From an uncultured Flavobacterium sp. (lineage in GTDB: Bacteria; Bacteroidota; Bacteroidia; Flavobacteriales; Flavobacteriaceae), in the NCBI RefSeq assembly GCF_946220915.1, contig NZ_CAMIHH010000090.1, positions 1-13,216 of the forward strand: a stretch of 13,216 bases of DNA, written 5' to 3'. The notes below the pieces were generated by a model. It did no database searches, had not been told where the DNA came from, and saw nothing but the letters and a program-made list of their open reading frames with translations. Positions within the stretch are counted from its first letter, which is position 1. The number at the start of each line of letters is the position of its first letter. Below, piece by piece: positions 1 through 5,961 of the stretch. A program made the translations under genes and the position numbers.

Positions 1-368
1 TTCACGGTTGCCATAAGCTGTAATGTGCCTTCATTTATGGTAATCTCAGCAGGAATGTTGTTCTCCGTGGAAACGTCAACAGATGTTGGTATAACTACCT
101 GCCCTGTTATGGTGATGGTGATCTCGTCGAACAAGGTAGCATCTGCGGCCGATGCAGCACGCACAGTTACTGTTCCATTGGCTACAGCCGATACCAGCCC
201 ACTTTCACTGATGGCCGCAAACTCGTTTCCGGAAACAACGGTCCATGTTACAGCCTGGCTGGCACCGGTTGGGTTCACGGTTGCCATAAGCTGTAATGTG
301 CCTTCATTTATGGTAATCTCAGCAGGAACGTTGTTCTCCGTGGCAACGTCAACCGATGCTGGTACAAC
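1..368 (-). repeat. Tandem 273-bp coding repeat (91-codon BIG2-type Ig domain)
   Basis: Bases 1-95 and 274-368 align with about 5 mismatches in 95, at a spacing of 273 bp, which is exactly 91 codons in the minus-strand reading frame. Both copies encode the stretch around PAEITINEGTLQLMATV. Only the start of the second protein repeat is in the window, so the copy number is unknown. Near-identity at DNA level suggests recent duplication or gene conversion. Confidence 0.9.
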
Positions 369-3077
369 AGGGCCTATTTTGAAATTATCGAACCCTAACA
401 CATAATCGCCCGAAGTCCTCATAGCAGTAATGCGGATCTTTACATACTGGCCCACATAGGGTGTAAGGTCATAGCTGTAATCCTGCCAGCCTGCCGTGCC
501 GTCGTTATTCCTGGTAGCAATGTCGGTAAAGGTAGCGCCAAAGTCGGTTGATATGGCTACGGTAAAACTGCCCGAACCTGAAGCCGGAGGCGCATATATG
601 CCATTTGTCGCATTCCAGTTGCCCAGCCTGAAACTAAACCCAAGTACATCGCCTTCAAGCACCGGACCAACGCTTATGGTTGAAAAAGTGCCGGTAGGCG
701 CACTGGCGTAAAGGTTTTTATGGATAACATTGGTGGTCGCATCAGGAACCCTTACACTCGTGCCAGGCTCCCATCCTGTGATTGACCATCCATTTGGTGT
801 TGAAGCAGCTGCAAAGCCTTCCATCCATGGCGATGGTGTTACAGGTATGGTTGTAAAGCTAACCGATTTCCAAGGGCTTTTTTCAGTCTGGCTGCATACC
901 CTCCTTACAAAGGCATAGTAGGTACCGCCCTGGGTTACAGTTACAGGAATTGATAATAAAGCATTGCTTACCTGCGTAAATGTTTCGGTTTCGGCAGGTA
1001 TAGTATTGGTTGACGATATAAAATATTCGTAACCTCCTGCCGGTGGGCTATTGGCTGGATCAGTCCACAACAGCGTAGCGCCGGTAGGTGTCGGGGTGGA
1101 AGATACGAGCGTAGCCAACTCCGGACAAGCAGGTATTGGTTCCCATACTATATCGTCTATGTACAGGTTGGTATAGGCCACCGCGCCTTTCCTCCTCAGG
1201 CCAATATAAGTATCATTGCCTGTATAACTGTCAAAGTATACAGCATATTCTGCATAGCTGGCCGTCACGTTAATCAATTCCGCAAAATTGGTCGCAGTAG
1301 CGGTTGCCGAATTGTCACTGAGCGTTACTACCTGAATTGCAGCATCATTTCCTGTGGTGATGCCCTTGTAAGCTTTAAAGCGGAGGCGGTGCGTACCGGC
1401 AGAAAGATTGGTAAGCTGCGGGCTGATAAGGATAATCCTTGAAGCTTCAAGATTGGCATTGGCACCATCGTTAGACAGGTTCACCGCAGGGGTAGCCGGT
1501 GCCGAAGAGACTCCTACCATGGGATAGCCTCCCGAAGCTGTAGTAATTTTTTTCCAGCAGTTTGGCAATTGTGAAGATGCAGTGATGTTAAAGTTTTCGC
1601 TGAATTCACTAACCGGCAGGCATCCTGTCCAGGTGCTTGCAGTTGTAGAATAAGTACTGGCACAGCTGCTAACATTCTTTCCGCGATAAAAGTATTGGGT
1701 ATTCGCCTCCAGTCCGTTTACATTTTGAGAAAGCTGCGACGGATTGAGCGTAAATGGCGATCCGGAAACCATGTTGGCAAATCCGCTGTCGGTAGCTACT
1801 TCAATAACTGTATTGTAGGGCAGCGCCGAACCGTTTTCCGGTTCCGGCCAGTTAAGGCGGAATGAATTTGCCGTGGTGTTTGAAACCGTGATCCCATTTA
1901 CCGTGATCGGACAATTTACTATATTTTGCGTTAGCGGGTTTTCGGTTAAATAAAGCGGTCCCCCTGTACATGATGAGTTAACCGCATAAATAAAGTAGTT
2001 GTATTTATTATTCCCGCGAATCCCGTTATTGTAATTATTTTCAAATGTGGTGGCAGTACCGTAGTAGGCTACATAAGCGTTTAATGAAGTATTTTGCCCT
2101 GTGGCATATACGGTGCCGTTAACAGGTGCAGTGGGCACCTCATTGCCAATGGTCCTCAGGATGAGGTAGCGGTCGGCTGCCGGGCTTGCTGCTGTAAAAC
2201 TTCCGTTTATGATAATGCCAGTATTGGACAACGTAAGGTTGGTTGGCTGTGCCGCAGGTGCCACACATTGTGCGGGTGGTGCCCAATTGAATGTAAGCCC
2301 TGCGGCGGGTAATGTTGATGTATTGGTAGTCATGGACGAATAGCTGCTGGTTCCCGCTGCACTTGCCTGCCAGGTCGTGGCGCTCCCCGAAGCCGTCCGG
2401 TTATTAAAGTCGGCACCTGATGCGCCGCGAAGCCCCACCTGTGGTGCCGATGAGCTTGGTGTGCCTGTTACGTTCAGTTTGTAGGTAACAGCAATGGTAT
2501 TATTTTCCTTTAGGCGTACCTGAAAGTTCCAGTCCCAGTACGTATCTGTAGGCACTGCACTTACATAAGGCCTGAAATGCGACCACTGGACAACAAATTC
2601 CCTGTTTGGTGCTGTACCGGTTACTTTATAGGAAATATTTCCTGTCAGGCCGTTTACATTATATAGTGCATGCAAATCGGTAGCCATGGCAGCTACAACA
2701 TCGGCATAAGCATAGCTTTCCGATAGCGGCGATGTCGCATTGGTAGCTGTAGTTCCAAACGAAAGGAAACCGTTAGCATACACATTAACAGTCGTATAAG
2801 CGGCGTTGTTAAAAGTAAATGGAAACGGAATGGTGTTGGCAGGCAGCTGGTATACCTGGTCGTCAACACTGTTTGCACCGGTAAGGGCTGAAGGGGTGGC
2901 TATAACGGTTGGATTGTCCAGTTCGGCATAGCTTTCCTGGGTTTGACTAAAGCCATAAATGGCCGCCTGAGAAAATAGTTTTTGGGATCCGGCGATAAAC
3001 AGCAGTGCGGCCAGCAGCGCCGTATGGGCCGCAAAGATGCCACGGAATGTTTTTTTTGTCCCGTAATTGTTTTGCAT
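1..3077 (-). CDS. Large secreted adhesin-like protein, N-terminal 1025 codons (FN3, choice-of-anchor J-like and BIG2-type repeats; partial)
   Basis: The minus strand is open from an ATG at 3077-3075 to the left edge; reading every codon gave 1025 sense codons and no stop. Residues 1 to about 37 look like a signal peptide: a basic start (MQNNYGTKK), a hydrophobic core (ALLAALLFIAG), then SQA. Residues about 40-385 are a beta-rich N-terminal region (motif NVYANGFLSFG). Residues about 389-480 and 648-740 resemble fibronectin type III domains. Residues about 489-645 and 750-897 look like two choice-of-anchor J domains (FSENF...NCWKK; WMEGF...NGWSITGWE). From about 900 a BIG2-type Ig repeat starts, and a second near-identical copy is cut by the edge. 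Proteins of this kind in Flavobacteriia are usually exported by T9SS and end in a sorting domain, which would lie outside the window. Domain names come from recognition of sequence patterns, not a search. The ligand is unknown; a role in adhesion or surface binding is inferred. Confidence 0.88.
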   Translation of the reverse strand, partial: MQNNYGTKKTFRGIFAAHTALLAALLFIAGSQKLFSQAAIYGFSQTQESYAELDNPTVIATPSALTGANSVDDQVYQLPANTIPFPFTFNNAAYTTVNVYANGFLSFGTTATNATSPLSESYAYADVVAAMATDLHALYNVNGLTGNISYKVTGTAPNREFVVQWSHFRPYVSAVPTDTYWDWNFQVRLKENNTIAVTYKLNVTGTPSSSAPQVGLRGASGADFNNRTASGSATTWQASAAGTSSYSSMTTNTSTLPAAGLTFNWAPPAQCVAPAAQPTNLTLSNTGIIINGSFTAASPAADRYLILRTIGNEVPTAPVNGTVYATGQNTSLNAYVAYYGTATTFENNYNNGIRGNNKYNYFIYAVNSSCTGGPLYLTENPLTQNIVNCPITVNGITVSNTTANSFRLNWPEPENGSALPYNTVIEVATDSGFANMVSGSPFTLNPSQLSQNVNGLEANTQYFYRGKNVSSCASTYSTTASTWTGCLPVSEFSENFNITASSQLPNCWKKITTASGGYPMVGVSSAPATPAVNLSNDGANANLEASRIILISPQLTNLSAGTHRLRFKAYKGITTGNDAAIQVVTLSDNSATATATNFAELINVTASYAEYAVYFDSYTGNDTYIGLRRKGAVAYTNLYIDDIVWEPIPACPELATLVSSTPTPTGATLLWTDPANSPPAGGYEYFISSTNTIPAETETFTQVSNALLSIPVTVTQGGTYYAFVRRVCSQTEKSPWKSVSFTTIPVTPSPWMEGFAAASTPNGWSITGWEPGTSVRVPDATTNVIHKNLYASAPTGTFSTISVGPVLEGDVLGFSFRLGNWNATNGIYAPPASGSGSFTVAISTDFGATFTDIATRNNDGTAGWQDYSYDLTPYVGQYVKIRITAMRTSGDYVLGFDNFKIGPVVPASVDVATENNVPAEITINEGTLQLMATVNPTGASQAVTWTVVSGNEFAAISESGLVSAVANGTVTVRAASAADATLFDEITITITGQVVIPTSVDVSTENNIPAEITINEGTLQLMATV

Positions 3078-3459
3078 AATGGTAATGTTTAAATAAATAA
3101 TTTGCCTTGTCTTTAGTTTTTGGGCTATCGATTTGGCAGGTGTAAAATTATTTATTTAGACTCATTATAAATAATTGCACAATGATTTTTCAGGTTACCC
3201 AATTTTTTTAAACTTGTTTTTAGCAATTGGATAAGTAATTAACACCTAAAAAACAAATGTGGTTTTTTAAATGAAAAAATACGGGAAAACCGTTTTATGC
3301 AGGGCAAGATTATAATCGCACTGCACCTGTTTTCATAGTTATTTTCTATGTCGAACAGGCCTGCAACTTTTTAGCTTTCGGTTTTTAAACTCATTGAATT
3401 TTTTTGAGGCTATCTGAATGGCCTATATTAGCATGCGTAACTTATTAATATTTTAATTA

Positions 3460-3557
3460 AACAAAAAACAGCGGCAATCTCCATTGCCGCTGTTCAGGAC
3501 TTCTCCTTTAACTATCCCAAAACACACATATAAAACCGGATTCGATTCAGTAGTCTT
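3460..3557 (-). ncRNA. Candidate small RNA, about 100 nt, unknown family
   Basis: A TACTTTTG element on the minus strand (3571-3564) predicts a transcription start near 3557. The intrinsic terminator ends at about 3460, leaving a transcript of about 100 nt. The body contains a small AGGA-GAAG-TCCT hairpin just before the terminator stem. No ORF of useful length fits inside it. The -33 element is not clear, and no known RNA family was recognised. The call rests only on the promoter-like and terminator-like signals being close together and facing the same way. Confidence 0.35.
3463..3494 (-). terminator. Strong intrinsic terminator, leftward
   Basis: A perfect 12-bp stem (AACAGCGGCAAT at 3467-3478 with ATTGCCGCTGTT at 3483-3494) encloses a 4-nt loop. 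Read leftward, the stem runs into TTTTTTG (3468 down to 3462). Read rightward, no T-tract follows, so it acts on the minus strand. No coding sequence on the minus strand lies between it and mce, so it probably ends a non-coding or antisense leftward transcript. Confidence 0.8.
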
Positions 3558-3563
3558 ACGTGA

Positions 3564-3571
3564 CAAAAGTA
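3564..3571 (-). promoter_or_regulatory. Leftward -7 element TACTTTTG
   Basis: It matches the Bacteroidota -7 consensus TAnnTTTG on the minus strand. The position where a -33 TTG element would sit, about 19-25 bp upstream, is occupied by the palindrome 3592-3613, and no good TTG is visible. It faces the leftward terminator 3463-3494, not the distant adhesin gene. Confidence 0.45.
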
Positions 3572-3591
3572 GGATTTAAGCATAATGGAGG

Positions 3592-3613
3592 AAATACCTA
3601 TTTGTAGGTATTT
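3592..3613. promoter_or_regulatory. Perfect 9-bp palindrome, possible operator
   Basis: AAATACCTA (3592-3600) and TAGGTATTT (3605-3613) are exact inverted repeats around TTTG. It lies between the leftward -7 element (3564-3571) and the rightward mce promoter (3658-3665), at the expected -35 region of the leftward promoter. This suits a dimeric repressor site; no known operator was recognised. Confidence 0.4.
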
Positions 3614-3657
3614 TATCTGCCTCTTATACGGAAAAGGAACGTTCATCTAATAATCAT

Positions 3658-3665
3658 TATATTTG
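3658..3665 (+). promoter_or_regulatory. mce promoter -7 element TATATTTG, 4 nt before ATG
   Basis: It is an exact match to TAnnTTTG, ending only 4 nt before the mce start codon at 3670. Since transcription in Bacteroidota starts a few nucleotides after this element, the mRNA would begin at or next to the ATG. No clear -33 TTG was found upstream. Confidence 0.6.
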
Positions 3666-3669
3666 AACT

Positions 3670-4083
3670 ATGAGAAAAATAGAACACATCGGCATAGCGG
3701 TTAAAGACCTGCAGGCATCTAACCTGCTTTTCGAAAAACTATTTGGCGTACCGGCCTACAAAGAGGAAGAGGTGGCCAGCGAGGGAGTAAAGACATCTTT
3801 TTTCATGAATGGGCCCAATAAGATCGAACTGCTTGAGGCGACGAACCCTGACAGCCCGATTGCCAAATTCATTGAAAAAAAGGGCGAGGGCATACACCAT
3901 ATCGCTTTTGATGTGCAAGACATCGTGGCTGAAATTGACCGTTTGAAAACTGAAGGGTTTACTGTGCTGAATGAAGTACCAAAACGTGGTGCCGACAATA
4001 AGCTGATAGCATTCCTGCACCCAAAGGGCACCAACGGCGTACTCGTGGAATTATGCCAGGAGATCGATAATTCATCAATGTAG
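3670..4083 (+). CDS. mce: Methylmalonyl-CoA epimerase (VOC superfamily)
   Basis: This 137-residue protein is a full-length match to the methylmalonyl-CoA epimerase family, which interconverts (2R)- and (2S)-methylmalonyl-CoA in the cytoplasm and links propionyl-CoA metabolism to succinyl-CoA. It has the two-repeat vicinal-oxygen-chelate fold: first half KIEHIGIAVKDL at residues 3-14 with KIELLE at 51-56, second half GIHHIAFDV at 74-82 with GVLVELC at 123-129. The likely metal ligands are His6, Glu53, His76 or His77, and Glu127. The start is fixed by the family N-terminus (MRKIEHIGIAV) and by the promoter element 4 nt upstream. Mutase genes (mutA/mutB) are not in the window. The gene is followed by 101 bp carrying the rbfA promoter, so it is probably its own transcription unit, although read-through into rbfA is possible because no terminator is visible. 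Confidence 0.93.
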   Translation: MRKIEHIGIAVKDLQASNLLFEKLFGVPAYKEEEVASEGVKTSFFMNGPNKIELLEATNPDSPIAKFIEKKGEGIHHIAFDVQDIVAEIDRLKTEGFTVLNEVPKRGADNKLIAFLHPKGTNGVLVELCQEIDNSSM

Positions 4084-4093
4084 CACCTGGCTT

Positions 4094-4180
4094 AATGCAG
4101 CAATTACCCTAAAGGCTATGCCGGGAAAATTACTACATTGACTAATTGATGCATTGGCACATTAATAATTGCTACATTTG
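4094..4180 (+). repeat. Related 13-nt repeats across the rbfA promoter
   Basis: Three direct copies of a motif close to AATTnnTRCATTG lie at 4128-4140, 4144-4156 and 4167-4180. An inverted copy AATGCAGCAATTA at 4094-4106 matches the reverse complement of 4143-4155 and of 4166-4178 at 12 of 13 bases each. The last copy overlaps the rbfA -7 element. They could be protein-binding sites or remnants of promoter duplication. Confidence 0.4.
4173..4180 (+). promoter_or_regulatory. rbfA promoter -7 element TACATTTG, 4 nt before ATG
   Basis: It is an exact TAnnTTTG match ending 4 nt before the rbfA start at 4185, the same geometry as mce. A TTG at 4154-4156 lies 16 nt upstream, slightly short of the usual -33 spacing. 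It implies a leaderless mRNA and argues against the in-frame upstream ATG at 4146. Confidence 0.65.
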
Positions 4181-4184
4181 CACT

Positions 4185-4577
4185 ATGGAAACAAACAGGC
4201 AAAAAAAGATAGGAGCGCTGCTTCAGAATGATTTAGTAGATATATTGCAGGGTGAGGTTAGGAAAAACGGCATCTCTAACCTGGTCATTTCCGTATCTAA
4301 AGTTGTAGTCACAACCGACCTGTCAATAGCAAAAGTATACCTTAGCGTATTCCCTTCAGAGCGTGGCGGGGAAATGCTTAATGCTATCAAATCCAATGCA
4401 CCGCTTATAAAGCACGACCTTTCGCAGCGGGTAAAATTGCAATTGCGCAAAGTACCCAACCTCGTGTTTTACATAGATGACACGCTGGACCAGATCGAAA
4501 AGATAGACCGCGAACTTAGCGGCGAAAACAACCCCATTACTAATCCTGAACTGTTGGACCGACGCAAGAAATCATAA
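4185..4577 (+). CDS. rbfA: 30S ribosome-binding factor A (RbfA)
   Basis: This 130-residue protein is RbfA, a single type-II KH-like domain that binds the 30S subunit during 16S rRNA 5' maturation and is needed for cold adaptation. Diagnostic segments are METNRQKKIGALLQNDL at the N-terminus, VTTDLSIAKVYLSVF at about residues 44-58, and LRKVPNLVFYIDDTLDQIEKI at about 89-109, equivalent to the family pattern around the last strand and helix. The C-terminal tail is short and basic (RRKKS). An upstream in-frame ATG at 4146 would add 13 residues unlike the family (rich in His, Asn and Cys) and lies before the promoter element, so 4185 is chosen. The next gene starts one nucleotide after the stop, so the two are very likely co-transcribed and perhaps translationally coupled. 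Confidence 0.93.
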   Translation: METNRQKKIGALLQNDLVDILQGEVRKNGISNLVISVSKVVVTTDLSIAKVYLSVFPSERGGEMLNAIKSNAPLIKHDLSQRVKLQLRKVPNLVFYIDDTLDQIEKIDRELSGENNPITNPELLDRRKKS

Positions 4578-4578
4578 T

Positions 4579-5784
4579 TTGGGCTTCCCTTTTTACATAG
4601 CAAGGCGCTACACCATCAGCCGGAGCAAAAGCACTGCCGTAAATATTATTACCGCAATTGCAGCTGTGGGCATACTGGCCAGTACCGCTGCCCTGTTCAT
4701 TATCATGTCGGCCTTTAGCGGGCTCCGTGATTTCAGCCTGTCTTTTACCGATGCCACCGACCCCGACCTGAAATTAATGCCGGCAGCAGGAAAAACGATT
4801 GTTTTATCAGAACGGCAGGAGCAACAGGTTAAAAACCTGAAAGGCATTGCCGTTTACAGCAAAGTAGCCGAAGAGCGGGTATTGTTTTATTTCGACGGGA
4901 AGGAACAGGTTGCCGTACTTAAAGGTGTCGACAGTCTTTTCACCCAGGTGAGCACCATGCATACCAAGCTTGCCGGCGGGCAATGGCCGCTTACCGAAAC
5001 AACACAGGCTGTTGTGGGCGCAGGCATTTTCAACAAATTATCATTAGGATTGTTCGACTATAACCGGGTACTGGAAGTATATGTGCCAAAGCCGGGAAAA
5101 GGCCCTATTAACAGCCCGGAAGACGCATTCAATAAAGGCGGCCTGTCTGTGATGGGAGTTTACAATATTAATGATGATGTGGATGGCAAATATGTGTTTT
5201 GCAATCTCGACCTGGTACAGGAGCTGCTTGGCTTTGAACCCGGCAGGATAACCTCGATCGAACTAAAAATGGCTCCCGGCGCCAATGAAATGCAGGTGCG
5301 CAAACAGCTCGAAACTGTTTTCAACAATAATATAATTATAAAAAACCGGGCACAGCTAAACGATTCTTTATATAAGATGCTTAATGCCGAGAACCTCGTA
5401 ACCTACCTGTTTTGTTCGCTGGTCGTTGTGCTTACGCTTTTTTGCCTTGCGGGGGCGCTCATTATGCTCATACTCGATAAAAAAGAAAATATCCGTACGC
5501 TTTACTGCCTGGGTTGTGAAGTAAGCAGCCTGCGTAAAATATTTCTGTACCAGGGCATTTTCATCACCGCGTTGGGCACCTTTTTCGGCATGGCCATTGC
5601 ATCGGCGCTTATACTGGTGCAGCAGCATTACCAGCTCTTCATGATTACCGGCGAAATGGCCTATCCAGTTGCCTTCCGATTCGAGAATGTAATGATTGTA
5701 TTGGCTACCATTTTCATCCTGGGCATCCTGGCCTCTTTCATCGCTGCCGGAAGGGTAAATAAAAAGCTGCTCGAAAATTCATGA
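4579..5784 (+). CDS. ABC transporter permease, LolE/FtsX-MacB type
   Basis: This 401-residue inner-membrane permease has the four-helix FtsX/MacB layout: helix 1 at about residues 20-45 (ending FIIMSAFSGL), a large periplasmic domain at about 46-270, then helices at about 272-297, 318-345 and 365-392. The N-terminus FPFYIARRY and the PDLKL segment near residue 65 are typical of flavobacterial LolC/LolE-like permeases. Family members work with an ATPase to move lipoproteins or other substrates from the inner membrane; the ATPase is not in the window and the substrate cannot be told from sequence. The start is TTG at 4579, one nucleotide after the rbfA stop. No in-frame ATG gives the family N-terminus, so TTG is favoured. 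Coupling to rbfA translation is likely. Confidence 0.88.
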   Translation: MGFPFYIARRYTISRSKSTAVNIITAIAAVGILASTAALFIIMSAFSGLRDFSLSFTDATDPDLKLMPAAGKTIVLSERQEQQVKNLKGIAVYSKVAEERVLFYFDGKEQVAVLKGVDSLFTQVSTMHTKLAGGQWPLTETTQAVVGAGIFNKLSLGLFDYNRVLEVYVPKPGKGPINSPEDAFNKGGLSVMGVYNINDDVDGKYVFCNLDLVQELLGFEPGRITSIELKMAPGANEMQVRKQLETVFNNNIIIKNRAQLNDSLYKMLNAENLVTYLFCSLVVVLTLFCLAGALIMLILDKKENIRTLYCLGCEVSSLRKIFLYQGIFITALGTFFGMAIASALILVQQHYQLFMITGEMAYPVAFRFENVMIVLATIFILGILASFIAAGRVNKKLLENS

Positions 5785-5814
5785 ATTTTTAGCATTTCCA
5801 TAAAAATTTCCTTT

Positions 5815-5822
5815 TATATTTG
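5815..5822 (+). promoter_or_regulatory. Promoter -7 element TATATTTG of the MATE gene
   Basis: It is an exact TAnnTTTG match 139 nt before the MATE start. A transcript from here would have an untranslated leader of about 130 nt that carries a mini-ORF and two hairpins. No strong -33 TTG is seen. Confidence 0.55.
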
Positions 5823-5840
5823 CCCCATACTTCAAATCAC

Positions 5841-5925
5841 ATGATTGTATTTGCCTCTGTCCGCATTCGTTAGCGCAGACAAATTTCACTTATAGCAAAT
5901 ATATAAGGCATTCGCTAGTAATGCC
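5841..5925 (+). promoter_or_regulatory. Structured 5' leader of the MATE gene (two hairpins and a mini-ORF)
   Basis: Hairpin 1 (5849-5884) pairs ATTTG with CAAAT, TCTG with CAGA and CGC with GCG, with small bulges. Hairpin 2 (5907-5925) is GGCATT pairing with AATGCC around a 7-nt loop. Both contain a near-identical 11-mer, GCATTCGTTAG (5863-5873) and GCATTCGCTAG (5908-5918), so AATGC at 5920-5924 could pair with either. A 10-codon ORF (5841-5873, MIVFASVRIR) ends inside hairpin 1. It resembles an attenuation or leader-peptide device; no known riboswitch class was recognised. Confidence 0.4.
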
Positions 5926-5961
5926 AATCCTAAATTTATCAATCATTTTTAAATAAAACAT

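Larger units (their letters stand above)
3078..3669. other. Long divergent intergenic region between the adhesin gene and mce
   Basis: This stretch of about 590 bp has no convincing protein-coding gene. It is AT-rich near the adhesin start, where no clear TAnnTTTG element could be assigned to that gene. It contains an imperfect hairpin at 3322-3365, a leftward terminator at 3463-3494, a leftward -7 element at 3564-3571, a palindrome at 3592-3613 and the mce promoter at 3658-3665; these are listed separately. Confidence 0.7.

Noticed and set aside
2094..2312. Plus-strand open frames inside 1-3077
   Set aside because: They lie opposite a continuous 1025-codon minus-strand frame with a signal peptide and recognisable domains; their sequences are composition artefacts.
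3380..3460. Short ORF MEIAAV... on the minus strand across the terminator stem
   Set aside because: It starts within the terminator loop and has no family resemblance.
4146..4184. Longer N-terminus for RbfA from ATG 4146
   Set aside because: The extra 13 residues are atypical, and the -7 element TACATTTG lies inside the extension, only 4 nt from the ATG at 4185.
5784..5808. AATTTTTA/TAAAAATT hairpin after the permease as a terminator
   Set aside because: The stem is entirely A/T and no T-tract beyond it supports intrinsic termination; chance pairing is likely in AT-rich DNA.
5849..5884. tRNA-like or known riboswitch element before MATE
   Set aside because: No cloverleaf, TPsiC arm or recognised aptamer core could be drawn; only simple hairpins are supported.
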